From Okeania sp. SIO2C9 (GTDB taxonomy: Bacteria; Cyanobacteriota; Cyanobacteriia; Cyanobacteriales; Microcoleaceae): a DNA stretch of 37,019 bases. The stretch covers positions 1-37,019 of the forward strand of contig NZ_JAAHGO010000006.1 of NCBI RefSeq assembly GCF_010672455.1. Reading direction: 5' to 3'. The notes below the pieces were generated by a model. That model saw nothing but the letters and a program-made list of their open reading frames with translations. It did not search any database and was not told where the DNA came from. The position numbers and the translations under genes were made by a program. Shown here one piece after another: positions 1-7,876 of this stretch (positions are counted from its first letter, which is position 1; every line of letters starts with the position of its first letter).

Positions 1-84
1 GGTACATTTTGTTATTGTAAGGTCCAACACAGGGGGAGGACATCACCTCTGTCTAAACAGCGGTCAGGGTTTCCCAGACTGAAG

Positions 85-127
85 AATCCCGCGTTGTCCC
101 GTAAGGGCAACGTCGGGAGTATGTCAA
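85..127 (+). mobile_element. IS200/IS605-type right-end hairpin (remnant)
   Basis: AATCCC is followed by a stem (CCCGCGTTG at 88-96 against CAACGTCGGG at 108-117) and then GAGTATGTCA. The same layout, AATCC + hairpin + GGAGGATGTCA, occurs at 1740-1782, 21094-21126 and on the other strand at 7834-7866 and 28292-28333. It is the kind of right end that follows tnpB genes. No tnpB is visible to its left in this window, so this is either a scar or the end of an element lying outside. Confidence 0.55.
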
Positions 128-166
128 AACACGGAGGCCTTCAACGTCGCTTTTCGGTAATGCCAG

Positions 167-1189
167 CTAACTTTTGTAGTGTTTTGCCAACGTCTCTGAA
201 GGCAACTCCCCAAACATGACTTTGTAATCTCTAGTAAAATGACTCGGACTGTAGAACCCAAATTCACTAGCAAGGAAGGTAATGGTACAATTTTCGGGTT
301 CGCTTGCTTTCAGGTGTTGTCGCACTGCATTAAGTCGTCGTATCTTGAGATAGCGCATCGGACCGACGCCAAATAAGTCTTTAAAACCAAAAGATAACGC
401 ACAACTGCTAGATCCTAAATTTTGAGCGAGTTGTTTTAAGGTCAGAGGTTTTTCTAAGTGTGTTAACATTTCTTTTTCAGCTTGGGCAATCAACTTTTCT
501 CTTCGAGAAGGTTTGAGGAAAGACTTAGAATTTAACTTAATGGGAATGTTACTAATCAACAAAGGAACGAAATCATCAGTAACGAGTTTCTCAATATGAG
601 GGTTTTGAAACCAAGTCGGTTGGTGTACTGCTAACCAAATCAGTTGTTTCAGATAAGCTTTAATTTCTTTCATCCCAGTTAGAAGCAAATTCACATGATT
701 TTTACTCCGGAAATTGTCGTCTAGATCGTGGCGTTGTAGTTGATCTGCATAAGCATCAAAAGTTTGAACAGGGATAACAATGTTTGTCAATGCTCCACCT
801 TGAGGAAATATTTCGTGTGCTTCAGTGTTATTGAAACCAAAAAGAGTATTTTGAGGTTTGACAGGGTGACGGAAGGAGTAATATTCCCTTTCATTCTCAG
901 ACCAAATTATTGCAAAAGATATGTATCCCTTTGTACCATCACCCGAAAATTGAAACCCTTGGTTCACCTGATTACATACAAAAAATATGTCACCAACCTG
1001 AATCGACAAAAACTCACCGTGAAGAGAACCGGGAGTCAGTTGTATTATTTCCTTATTTTTATACTCAAAAAACTCTTTGAAATTATCCACATCTGTAAAG
1101 GATTTTGAGATAATCTTCGGATTACCTGTCCCGGGAGTATCCTCAACTTGGGTAATTTTACTATCGTCTATATCCTTCAACAAACTCAT
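167..1189 (-). CDS. AraC-family transcriptional regulator
   Basis: The protein is 340 aa from the ATG at 1189; a GTG four codons upstream (1201) would give 344 aa. The N-terminal ~200 residues look like an AraC-type ligand-binding (cupin-like) domain. The C-terminal ~100 residues are an AraC/XylS double helix-turn-helix: LTLKQLAQNLGSSS is the first HTH, and ITFLASEFGFYSPSHFTRDY matches the family signature. It is therefore expected to be a cytoplasmic DNA-binding activator or repressor. It is transcribed away from the DUF1254/sulfatase island, and the intergenic region holds copy A of the promoter block that also precedes sulfatases 1 and 3. This makes it a candidate regulator of the island, by position only. 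Its effector is unknown. Confidence 0.9.
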   Translation of the reverse strand: MSLLKDIDDSKITQVEDTPGTGNPKIISKSFTDVDNFKEFFEYKNKEIIQLTPGSLHGEFLSIQVGDIFFVCNQVNQGFQFSGDGTKGYISFAIIWSENEREYYSFRHPVKPQNTLFGFNNTEAHEIFPQGGALTNIVIPVQTFDAYADQLQRHDLDDNFRSKNHVNLLLTGMKEIKAYLKQLIWLAVHQPTWFQNPHIEKLVTDDFVPLLISNIPIKLNSKSFLKPSRREKLIAQAEKEMLTHLEKPLTLKQLAQNLGSSSCALSFGFKDLFGVGPMRYLKIRRLNAVRQHLKASEPENCTITFLASEFGFYSPSHFTRDYKVMFGELPSETLAKHYKS

Positions 1190-1210
1190 TTTTCGCAGCA
1201 CTCTTTAACG

Positions 1211-1233
1211 AAGTCAGAAGTCAGAAGTCAGAA
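1211..1233. repeat. Heptamer tandem repeat (GTCAGAA)n
   Basis: Three consecutive GTCAGAA units lie just upstream of the regulator start. This is one of many 7-base-period arrays in the window. Confidence 0.85.
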
Positions 1234-1361
1234 ATTAACCCACCCCTAACCCCTCCCAGGAGGGGAAGTAGGGGATTTAAGCTCTGCTCCAAAAACGTTT
1301 CGCCTTAAAAGGCGGGGTTGCGCGACCCAATTATTTTGATAAAAAAAATAATCAAACAAAT
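1234..1361. other. Intergenic stretch with dispersed repeat core
   Basis: It contains ACCCACCCCTAACCCCTCCC followed by AGGAGGGG, the same C-rich palindromic core found inside the fold-back elements at 21161-21303, 32875-33153 and near 35760. An AT-rich stretch follows. No gene is seen. Confidence 0.5.
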
Positions 1362-1479
1362 TATAAGTAAAACTAATAAAAATTAAAAATTAGTTATTTA
1401 ATTTGTATAGCTTAGAAAGTTATAATTTTCGATCATCCACAGAGAGAGCTTACCACTAAACTAACCATTAAGTCTTTGA
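1362..1479 (+). promoter_or_regulatory. Shared promoter/leader block, copy A (upstream of DUF1254 gene)
   Basis: About 118 bp is nearly identical to the cores of blocks B (4780-5073) and C (12012-12306): TTAGTTATTTAATTTGTATA, then a perfect TATAAT (1421-1426), then TTACCACTAAACTAAC. The TATAAT is present in all three copies and is the best -10 candidate, but no strong -35 is seen at the usual distance. Similarity ends after AGTCTTTGA (1479), where this copy is joined to unrelated sequence and a tnpB remnant. If it is the promoter, the DUF1254 transcript would have a 5' leader of over 350 nt. Confidence 0.6.
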
Positions 1480-1620
1480 AAGGCTGTCAAGAACAAATAA
1501 AGTACATAGCTCATCTCTTGTTATCTCAATGTTGGTTGAAGACCCGCGCTCTCCTGACAAGGGAGCGACGCAATTGGAAAACCAATCAATAAGAGCGGTT
1601 TTTCCAATAGTGTGCTATAG
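1480..1620. other. Intergenic, nothing identified
   Basis: Between promoter block A and the tnpB remnant. Short inverted segments are visible (for example ATTGGAAAAACC-like arms around 1572-1610), but no gene or known site could be assigned. Confidence 0.4.
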
Positions 1621-1737
1621 TCCTTAAAGGCTGCTGGGCTAGCAGTGTCAGTCTGTGGAGCGATCGTAAGACCGGAAAGAGGTTCGGCCTTGGAGGCAGG
1701 TGCGTTAGAAGCAGAAAGCCCCTATCAGCGATGTTAG
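1621..1737 (+). pseudogene. 3' remnant of a tnpB gene
   Basis: One frame is open from 1621 and reads ...LAVSVCGAIVRPERGSALEA... before a TAG at 1735-1737. This CG-x-x-VRPERGSALEAGA type of tail is typical of TnpB C-termini, and a right-end hairpin follows immediately. The catalytic part is gone. The related tail EAGA..EAESP is recognisable on the minus strand near 28350-28380. The family assignment rests on motif memory plus the hairpin downstream. Confidence 0.55.
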
Positions 1738-1739
1738 GG

Positions 1740-1782
1740 AATCCCGCGCTGTCACGCAAGTGCAGCGTCGGGAGGATGTCAA
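1740..1782 (+). mobile_element. IS200/IS605-type right end, next to DUF1254 start
   Basis: AATCCC is followed by a hairpin (CCCGCGCTG 1743-1751 / CAGCGTCGGG 1763-1772) and GGAGGATGTCAA. It sits only 12 bases before the DUF1254 ATG, so AAGAGG just after it would serve as the ribosome binding site of that gene. In intact TnpB systems the sequence directly 3' of the right end is the guide segment of the omega RNA; here that segment is the DUF1254 translation start. Confidence 0.65.
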
Positions 1783-1794
1783 GAGGTTATATTC

Positions 1795-1938
1795 ATGTCT
1801 TTGATAAATAGAAAATCCGATTGGGATTGGGAAGAAGAGTATGCATATACTCTCGGAGTGCAGGCATTCATCTATGCCTTTCCTTGGGCCTACATGCCAG
1901 TAGCCTATAAGCTCCGCCTGGATTTAAACAAGGGGTAA
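1795..1938 (+). pseudogene. DUF1254 protein, 5' fragment (gene split by IS)
   Basis: ATG at 1795 is preceded by AGAGG. The 47-codon frame contains EYAYTLGVQAFIYAFPWAY, the N-terminal signature of DUF1254 proteins (a helix with an A-Y-x-Y-x-F-P pattern). The frame ends at TAA 1936-1938, exactly where the insertion element begins. The rest of the protein resumes at 3318. No signal peptide is apparent, although many relatives are exported. The two halves together match the usual DUF1254/DUF1214 order, so this was one gene before the insertion. Confidence 0.8.
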
Positions 1939-1971
1939 ATACAGAAAGCGAAAACTTATCTAAAGTTTATC

Positions 1972-2016
1972 AAACTTACTCATAACTAGAGCTATAAAAC
2001 TAAAATGAGTAAGTTT
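1972..2016. repeat. Left-end inverted repeat of the TnpB element
   Basis: A perfect 12-bp inverted repeat (AAACTTACTCAT 1972-1983, ATGAGTAAGTTT 2005-2016) encloses a 21-base loop. The right arm recurs twice at the other end of the element. Confidence 0.75.
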
Positions 2017-2061
2017 TTTTCGGTTGTCTTGATTTGAGTCCCTATCAGCTACAATTAAGGT

Positions 2062-3297
2062 ATGAAGCTAGTTGAACGTCATGTTATCAGCAAATCACAT
2101 GATTTGTGGTCAGAAATTGACCACAAGGCTTTTTTGTCTAAAAATCTGTTTAACTTAGCCAATTACCATTATCGTCAATATTTCTTTTCCGAGCAAAAGA
2201 AATTAAATTTTAATCAACTTTATCACAAGGTATCTAAAAGTTCCGATTATCAAGCTTTACCTACCAAGGTAAGTAAGCAAATTATTAGGAGATTAGATCA
2301 AAGTTGGACTAGTTATTTTTCAGCTTTAAGAGAGTGGAAAAAACAGCCAAATAAATTTTTAGGAAAACCAAAAATTCCCCAATATAAACATAAGACAAAA
2401 GGCCGAAATATTCTGCCCTATCCTGAGGAATCAATTTACAAAAAAGCCTTAAAAAAAGGAATTTGTCATCTGTCTATGAGTGAAATAAAAATTCCTACTT
2501 CACAGACAGAAATAATAGAGGCCAGAATCGTCCCCAAAAGTAGCTGTTATATAATAGAAATAGTCTATGAAAAACCGGAAGAAATAACAGAAAATAAACA
2601 AGTAGCAGGAGTGGATTTAGGAGTCAATAATTTAATAGCTGTAACTACAAATCAAACAGGAACTGCACCTCTTTTGATTAAAGGCAGACCATTAAAAGCT
2701 ATTAATACCTTTTATAATAAACAGCGCTCTTGTTTACAATCTCAATTAAAAACCAACCACAATCAAAGTCATTCTCATAGGTTAAAAAAAATAACTCACA
2801 AACGAAATTGTCGAGTAGAAAATTATCTCCATACAGCCAGTAAAAGAGTAATAGATTGGTGTGTTAACCATGAAATAGGCCAATTTATTATTGGGCATAA
2901 TCAGACATGGAAACAAGAAATAAAATTAGGGAAAAAGAACAATCAACAATTTGTGAATATCCCTCATTATCGGTTAATAGAGATGTTAACGTATAAAGCC
3001 CAATTAATCGGAATAAAAGTAATAATTACAGAAGAATCTTATACATCTCAATCGAGCTTTTTAGATGGGGATTATTTACCAAAATATGGAGATAAAAAAC
3101 CGAAATTTAGTGGAAAAAGAGTAGCAAGAGGGTTGTATAAAACCAGGGGAAATAAATTATTAAATGCTGATGTAAATGGGTCGTTTAACATTATTAAAAA
3201 AGTAATTCCTGATGTCTTTGACCAAGGAATAAAGGGTTTGCCGTTTAACCCTGTGGTGGTTGATCCACTACGAACAACTAAGCTTTCAGATTTTTGA
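2062..3297 (+). CDS. tnpB: TnpB (IS605 OrfB) family RNA-guided nuclease-like protein
   Basis: 411 aa. The N-terminal ~170 residues are the helical/WED-like OrfB region, followed by the RuvC-like core: VAGVDLGVNN (Asp185), TEESYTSQSSF (Glu324/325), and LLNADVNGS (Asp370). At the place where ordinary TnpB has the RuvC-II glutamate (as in VENLRIRNM of the 7877-9100 relative), this protein reads IIGHNQTWKQE, with His279 instead of Glu. There is no CxxC zinc-finger pair. Both features fit a cyanobacterial OrfB branch ending in NADVNGS-NIIKKV, in which the acidic residue may be supplied from elsewhere. The frame is intact. It may help retain the element; transposition itself would need a TnpA in trans. 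Confidence 0.9.
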   Translation: MKLVERHVISKSHDLWSEIDHKAFLSKNLFNLANYHYRQYFFSEQKKLNFNQLYHKVSKSSDYQALPTKVSKQIIRRLDQSWTSYFSALREWKKQPNKFLGKPKIPQYKHKTKGRNILPYPEESIYKKALKKGICHLSMSEIKIPTSQTEIIEARIVPKSSCYIIEIVYEKPEEITENKQVAGVDLGVNNLIAVTTNQTGTAPLLIKGRPLKAINTFYNKQRSCLQSQLKTNHNQSHSHRLKKITHKRNCRVENYLHTASKRVIDWCVNHEIGQFIIGHNQTWKQEIKLGKKNNQQFVNIPHYRLIEMLTYKAQLIGIKVIITEESYTSQSSFLDGDYLPKYGDKKPKFSGKRVARGLYKTRGNKLLNADVNGSFNIIKKVIPDVFDQGIKGLPFNPVVVDPLRTTKLSDF

Positions 3298-3317
3298 GTA
3301 AGTTTGAGTAAGTTTAG

Positions 3318-4580
3318 TTGAGCGGTACAGTCAACAAATTTACCCACCTCCGGAAGCTGAAGGATGAATCCCACCAGCTCGGTGGCGCACCCAATAATGA
3401 CACCCTGTATTCTCAGGCATCTATATATGTGGGGAAAGAACCCCTGATTCTATCGATTCCAGCACTCCCATCAGATCCGGAAAAGGATGACTATCGCTAC
3501 CACAACGTACAATGTACCGATTACCGAGGAGACCAATTTGCTTACGTCGGTACGCGGGCCACGGGAGTAAAAGGAGGCCATTTTGCCATTTTTGGGCCAA
3601 ATTGGTCGGGGAATTTACCTGAAGGCCTGCAGGAGCTTGAAGGTCCTTCGCCGACGCCCTGGGCATTTCTCTCGGCGCGAAACTTACTGATGGAGGCGGA
3701 AAGGAAGGAAGGCGCGGACTTGGATGCAGTCCATGCTATTCAGGATCAGTACAAACTGACACCTCTGTCCCAGTGGATCGATCCAAATGCCACCCCCGAA
3801 CCTGTCGATGAGCTTTGGGAACCTTACGATCGCGCGACCGATCCCCTTGCGGACTGGAAGAATATCAACCGCGCGATGGTTGATAACCCTCCCGATTCCT
3901 ATGATGCGTCCTTGCTCGAATTGTTCGAGACCATTGGTGTCGGGCCGGGATTAGACATTGAGGTTCAGAGTGAAAGCACGAAGCGCGGTCTCGAACGTGC
4001 TGCTGTAGAGGGTTTAAAGATCGTCGATGAGGCTGTCGTCCAAGGGTACGCACACAAAGAAGTGAATGGGTGGAAGTATCCGCCTTCATACTTAGGCCGA
4101 CCTTCATCAGTACGGGATTGGCTGCTGCGTGCAATGCAGGCCCAAGCTGGCTTTGTTGCCAACGATACGATCGAGGCTATCTACATGAGCGTATTCGTAG
4201 ATAAAGATGGCAACCCTCTGTCCGGGGAAAATCGTTACGAGCTTCGGTTCGAGGCTGGAAAGCAACCCGAGGTCAATGCGTTTTGGTCTCTCTCCATGTA
4301 CGATCTTAATTACAACTTGGTGGATAATCCGATCGATCGCTATTCCCTAGGCGATCGTAGTGGGATGACTCCCGGTAACGATGGCAGTCTCACGATTTAC
4401 ATTCAGCGCGAACAACCAAGCGGCGAGAACCTAATCCCCAACTGCTTACCCGCACTCGAAGGCGATTTCTTTATGTTCATGCGCCTGTACTTACCGGGCT
4501 ACCCAGCATTGTCTCAGTACTGGGAACCCCCCAGTTTGGAGAATCTCGGTCCTGCCGAACCTTCTGGTGGTGCGAGCTAA
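3318..4580 (+). pseudogene. DUF1254/DUF1214 protein, 3' part (gene split by IS)
   Basis: This 420-codon frame opens right after the insertion element, with only a TTG as a possible start. The first part continues DUF1254 (GGAPNNDTLYSQASIYV, then YVGTRATGVKGG and FGPNW). The last ~120 residues are DUF1214 (VNAFWSLSMYDLNYNLVDNP, RYSLGDRSG, then FFMFMRLYLPGYP). The biochemical role of this family is not established; its members are often exported. The frame has no internal lesions, so the insertion looks recent. G+C is clearly higher than in the inserted tnpB. Reinitiation at the TTG is possible, but a functional product without the N-terminus is doubtful. Confidence 0.85.
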
Positions 4581-4727
4581 TTGCCGTTACCTACAGGGTG
4601 GGTTTTGCTCGCCCCGATCGACTAACCAGCGCGATCGCCCATCTCGTTGCCAATATTCTTTTATGGTGGACAAAACAGCCTACTTCGTTCTGATTGCTCC
4701 CCGATACATTGGCAAGCGGCGATCGCA
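4581..4727. other. Intergenic downstream of DUF1254, imperfect hairpin
   Basis: GGGTGGGTTTTGCTCGCCCC near 4599-4618 is an imperfect version of the GGGTGGGC/GCCCACCC hairpins that follow other genes here and may act as a terminator. Several GCGATCGC-like sites follow. No gene is seen. Confidence 0.4.
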
Positions 4728-4773
4728 TTTTGGGATGCATCCCGAATTTTGTTAACTCTTTTTATGAGATTTC
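4728..4773 (+). promoter_or_regulatory. Pre-ATG leader block, orphan copy (L1)
   Basis: It reads TTTTGGGATGCATCCCGAAT then TTTGTTAACTCTTTTTATGA, followed by GATTT. The same block stands directly before the ATG of sulfatase 1 (5329-5379) and sulfatase 2 (9353-9403). Here it leads into a hairpin with no start codon, so it is probably a leftover of a duplication or of a lost gene. Confidence 0.6.
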
Positions 4774-4779
4774 ACTGTA

Positions 4780-4798
4780 GGGTGGGCAGTGCCCACCC
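4780..4798 (+). terminator. Hairpin GGGTGGGC-AGT-GCCCACCC
   Basis: A perfect 8-bp GC-rich stem with a 3-base loop, followed by TTATTTAT. It forms the first part of block B and could end transcription from the DUF1254 side. The same hairpin is at 12012-12030 after sulfatase 2. Confidence 0.55.
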
Positions 4799-5073
4799 TT
4801 ATTTATGTTGCGCCAGTAGTGGCGTACTCCAAAAGGGTTATATAAGTAAAGTTAATACATTAAAAAAATTAGTTATTTAATTTGTATAGCTGAGAAAGTT
4901 ATAATTTTCGATCATTCACAGAGATAGCTTACCACTAAACTAACTTTAAAGTCTTTGATTTACCCCATAGCACAACAGAGTGGACATGACTCACCCTGTT
5001 TCGATTAAGGCTTTGGATCAATGCTTTTTTGTGGTGTGGAATTGTTCTCCACCACGCTCTGAAAAATTGGCTC
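4780..5073 (+). promoter_or_regulatory. Shared promoter/leader block, copy B (upstream of sulfatase 1)
   Basis: 294 bp are co-linear with block C (12012-12306), with a few substitutions and one T-run length difference. The central part also matches block A (1362-1479). It includes the conserved TATAAT (4900-4905). Downstream, GTGGTGTGGA and TCTCCACCAC form a hairpin (about 5031-5055), and a short frame starts at ATG 4986 (MTHPVSIKALDQCFF...). Block B ends about 300 bp before the sulfatase 1 ATG. Conservation well beyond the -10 suggests a functional 5' leader rather than only a promoter. Confidence 0.65.
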
Positions 5074-5130
5074 GTACCAAATCTGGGTTAAACAAACCCG
5101 TTTTAAATAACCCAAAAAAGCTCTCTAGAG

Positions 5131-5146
5131 ACCTTGCATGCAAGGT
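5131..5146. repeat. Palindrome ACCTTGCATGCAAGGT
   Basis: A perfect 16-bp palindrome around TTGCATGCAA, followed by TTCTACAGGGT. The relatives at 16791-16810 and 21321-21340 have the same centre and a similar downstream TACAG/TACGGAGTA tail. Confidence 0.75.
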
Positions 5147-5328
5147 TTCTACAGGGTGGGAGCTAACGGGGTATTTATACCGGATTTGGTATCAGTAGTA
5201 GCGCGTCTACGTCAAGGCAGAAGTTCTAACAACGAACCAATTTTTCCTGTCAAAGTCTCTTGTTGCCCTTAGAATTAAACCTTTCTTTGGCTCAAACTAG
5301 CTAGCGATATTGAGACTTTATTAACCCT
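5147..5328. other. Intergenic, nothing identified
   Basis: Between block B and the L2 leader. CGTCAAGGCAGAAGTTCTAA and an AT-rich stretch are visible. No gene or known site could be assigned. Confidence 0.4.
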
Positions 5329-5379
5329 TTTTGGGATGCGTCCCCAATTTTGTTAACTCTTTCTTATTAGGTTTTACCG
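5329..5379 (+). promoter_or_regulatory. Pre-ATG leader block L2 of sulfatase 1
   Basis: TTTTGGGATGCGTCCCCAAT then TTTGTTAACTCTTTCTTATT, followed by AGGTTTTACCG, ends directly at the ATG. Copies are at 4728-4773 and 9353-9403. The TTAGG (TGAGG in L3) about 9 bases before the ATG is the likely ribosome binding site. Confidence 0.65.
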
Positions 5380-7821
5380 ATGTTTTTGAACCGAATGTTG
5401 AGAACGATCGCGATATTTGCGATCGCCATCTCTCTCCTATTGGGAAGTATTACTCCCCCTGTCTTGGCACAAACTGCTAATGGCTCGACCCTGCCATTCC
5501 CGACAGTGCCATCAGCCAGCGTTGCCGGACCGACTTTGGATCCTCCCACCACCATGATTCGGCGGGAAGAACCGAACTATATACCCAACGAAGATCCGCC
5601 CAACATCCTGATTATCCTGCTGGATGATGTAGGCTTCGGACAGCCTGACACCTTTGGTGGCGAGATCCACATGCCGACTCTAAGCCGTTTGTGGGATGAA
5701 GGGATTGCCTATAACACCTTTCACACTACTGCTATCTGCTCGCCCACCCGCGCCGCTCTCTTAACCGGGCGCAATCACCACCAGGCCCAATCAGGTACGA
5801 TCGCAGAATTTTCGGTGGACTGGGATGGTTACCTGGGGGTTATTCCCAAGACCACTGCCACGGTCGCCGAAGTTTTGAGCGAATACGGCTACAAAACCTC
5901 TGCCTTCGGCAAATGGCACAATACCCCAACCAATGAGACCACAGCTATGGGTCCATTCGATCGCTGGCCTACTGGGCATGGTTTCGACTATTTCTACGGC
6001 TTCCTTGCGGGTGAAACCTCTCAGTATGAGCCGCGCCTCTATGAGAACCTCAACCCCATAGAGCCGCCCCACGACGAGACTTACCACCTGACTGAGGACA
6101 TGGCGGATAAAGCGATCAACTGGATGCGTCACCACCGTTCCTATTCTCCCGACAAACCCTTCTTGATGTACTGGGCACCAGGGGCAGTCCACGGTCCTCA
6201 CCATGTCTTCAAGGAATGGGCAGATAAGTATAAGGGTAAATTCGATGACGGCTGGGACGAGTACCAAAAGCGGGTCTTTCAAAACCAGAAAGCCCTGGGC
6301 TGGATTCCAGTAGAAGCACAGCTAGCTACTCGGCCTGATGACATGCAAGCATGGGATGATATTGAGGATGAGGAGGAACGTGACTTCCAACGGCGGTTGA
6401 TGGAAGTCTATGCAGGGTTTCTCGAACATACGGATACCCAGGCAGGTAAGGTGATCTCGGAACTCGACAATCTGGGCATTCGCGACAATACCATCGTCTT
6501 TTATATTGTTGGTGACAACGGAGCCAGTGCCGAAGGTCAGGAGGGCACTATCAGCGAATTTCTTGCCCAGAACCTAATTCCCAGTACGATCGAGGAGCAA
6601 CTTGAGGCTCTCGACGAACTAGGCGGACTTGATGCCCTGGGAACCCCAAAAACCGAAAATATGTACCACGCAGGTTGGGCCTGGGCAGGGGATGCCCCCT
6701 TCCGTTATACCAAGCTAGTTGCTTCCCACTTCGGTGGTACCCGCAACCCCATGGTAATCTCCTGGCCCAAGGGTATCACCCCCGACAAAACCCCCCGGTC
6801 TCAGTTTCACCATGTCAACGATATCGCTCCAACTATCTACGATATCCTGGGCATTACCCCCCCTGAAGAGGTTTACGGCTTCAAGCAAAAAGCCCTCGAT
6901 GGGATTAGCATGAAGTACACCTTCGACGATGCCAACGCAGAGGATCGAAAGAAGGTTCAGTATTTCGAGAACAGCGGCAGCCGAGGCATCTATATCGATG
7001 GCTGGTATGCCTGCACCTTCGGTCCTCAGATCCCCTGGAATATAGCTAAATCAGCAGAGGGCTTCCCTGACTGGGATCCCAATGAGGACGTTTGGGAACT
7101 GTATCACATTACCGAGGACTTCACTCAAATGGAGAATCTGGCAGCTCAGGAGCCAGAGCTTTTGGAGGTAATGAAACAAGTGTTCTTGGAAGAAGCAGAA
7201 GAGAATTTGGCATTCCCCATTGGAGGCGGCCTGTACGTCAACGCTAATCCCGAAGACCGGATCGGGAGTCCCTACACTAGCTGGACTTTTGATGAAAGCA
7301 CAACTCGTATGCCTGAATTCACTGCACCGAGCCTAGGTCGCGAGAGCAATCTGGTTACGATCGATGTCGATCTGGAAGAAAATGCTGACGGCGTTCTCTA
7401 TGCCTTGGGAGGTTCCGGTGGCGGTGTGAGCTTGTTTATGGACAACGGAATTCTGAAGTACGAGTACAATATGCTGCTCCTCGATCGTTATAAGGCTGCA
7501 TCAAATGCACCGATCGATGGTGGTCATCACACCATTGAAGTAGACACAACCATCGAGGATCTCTATTCCCCAGGTAAAGTGGTTATACGAGTGGATGGCT
7601 TAGAAGTCCTCGACCAGCCAATCACTATCGAAACAATCGTCGTGGGAGCCTTCAGTGCCAGTGAAACCTTCGATGTCGGCACGGATCTGGGGGCTCCGGT
7701 TTCCCTAGACTATGCCGATCGCGCTCCCTTTGAGTTCGACGGAACGATTAACACTGTGAAAGTAGAGCTGACATCAGATGAATCTCACTTTTTACCTTTA
7801 CTCCCAGCTCCCTTGGACTAG
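5380..7821 (+). CDS. Exported arylsulfatase 1 (formylglycine type)
   Basis: 813 aa. Residues 1-30 form a Sec signal peptide ending PPVLA|QT, so the enzyme is periplasmic or secreted. The alkaline-phosphatase-fold sulfatase domain starts at NILIILLDDVG (metal-binding Asp82/Asp83). It has the C-x-P-x-R motif in ICSPTRAALLTGR (Cys120, to be converted to formylglycine), FGKWH, the HGPHH region, VGDNG, and SHFGGTRNPMVISWP. About 170 C-terminal residues form a beta-rich extension ending in APFEFDGTINTVKVEL. Its length and architecture resemble the ~790-aa actinobacterial AtsD-like sulfatases; the substrate is unknown. It is preceded by leader L2 and promoter block B. A ~62-bp stretch of its 3' end recurs almost unchanged in sulfatase 3. 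Confidence 0.93.
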   Translation: MFLNRMLRTIAIFAIAISLLLGSITPPVLAQTANGSTLPFPTVPSASVAGPTLDPPTTMIRREEPNYIPNEDPPNILIILLDDVGFGQPDTFGGEIHMPTLSRLWDEGIAYNTFHTTAICSPTRAALLTGRNHHQAQSGTIAEFSVDWDGYLGVIPKTTATVAEVLSEYGYKTSAFGKWHNTPTNETTAMGPFDRWPTGHGFDYFYGFLAGETSQYEPRLYENLNPIEPPHDETYHLTEDMADKAINWMRHHRSYSPDKPFLMYWAPGAVHGPHHVFKEWADKYKGKFDDGWDEYQKRVFQNQKALGWIPVEAQLATRPDDMQAWDDIEDEEERDFQRRLMEVYAGFLEHTDTQAGKVISELDNLGIRDNTIVFYIVGDNGASAEGQEGTISEFLAQNLIPSTIEEQLEALDELGGLDALGTPKTENMYHAGWAWAGDAPFRYTKLVASHFGGTRNPMVISWPKGITPDKTPRSQFHHVNDIAPTIYDILGITPPEEVYGFKQKALDGISMKYTFDDANAEDRKKVQYFENSGSRGIYIDGWYACTFGPQIPWNIAKSAEGFPDWDPNEDVWELYHITEDFTQMENLAAQEPELLEVMKQVFLEEAEENLAFPIGGGLYVNANPEDRIGSPYTSWTFDESTTRMPEFTAPSLGRESNLVTIDVDLEENADGVLYALGGSGGGVSLFMDNGILKYEYNMLLLDRYKAASNAPIDGGHHTIEVDTTIEDLYSPGKVVIRVDGLEVLDQPITIETIVVGAFSASETFDVGTDLGAPVSLDYADRAPFEFDGTINTVKVELTSDESHFLPLLPAPLD

Positions 7822-7876
7822 AAGAATGCTGATTTGACATCCTCCCCCGTTTTAAAACGGGGGATTCCAAATATCA

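Larger units (their letters stand above)
1939..3316 (+). mobile_element. TnpB-only insertion element inside the DUF1254 gene
   Basis: This AT-rich segment of about 1.38 kb separates the two DUF1254 parts. It carries one gene, tnpB, and no tnpA. TGAGTAAGTTT occurs at 2006-2016 and twice in tandem at 3295-3315, and its complement at 1972-1982; these are likely end structures. Exact cleavage points cannot be fixed from one copy. The tnpB stop codon (3295-3297) is part of the right-end repeat, so the right end beyond the gene is only about 20 bp, much shorter than the right ends of the other elements here. Confidence 0.75.

Noticed and set aside
740-1108. 122-codon plus-strand frame inside the AraC gene
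   Set aside because: It is antisense to a gene with clear AraC motifs, has unlikely composition and no signature.
4980-5198. 72-codon frame across promoter block B
   Set aside because: The frame is not kept in block C, where a one-base change in the T-run alters it after 15 codons. Only a short leader peptide is considered.
5791-6282. 163-codon minus-strand frame inside sulfatase 1, with similar shadows in sulfatases 2 and 3
   Set aside because: These are opposite-strand shadows of the well-supported sulfatase frames.
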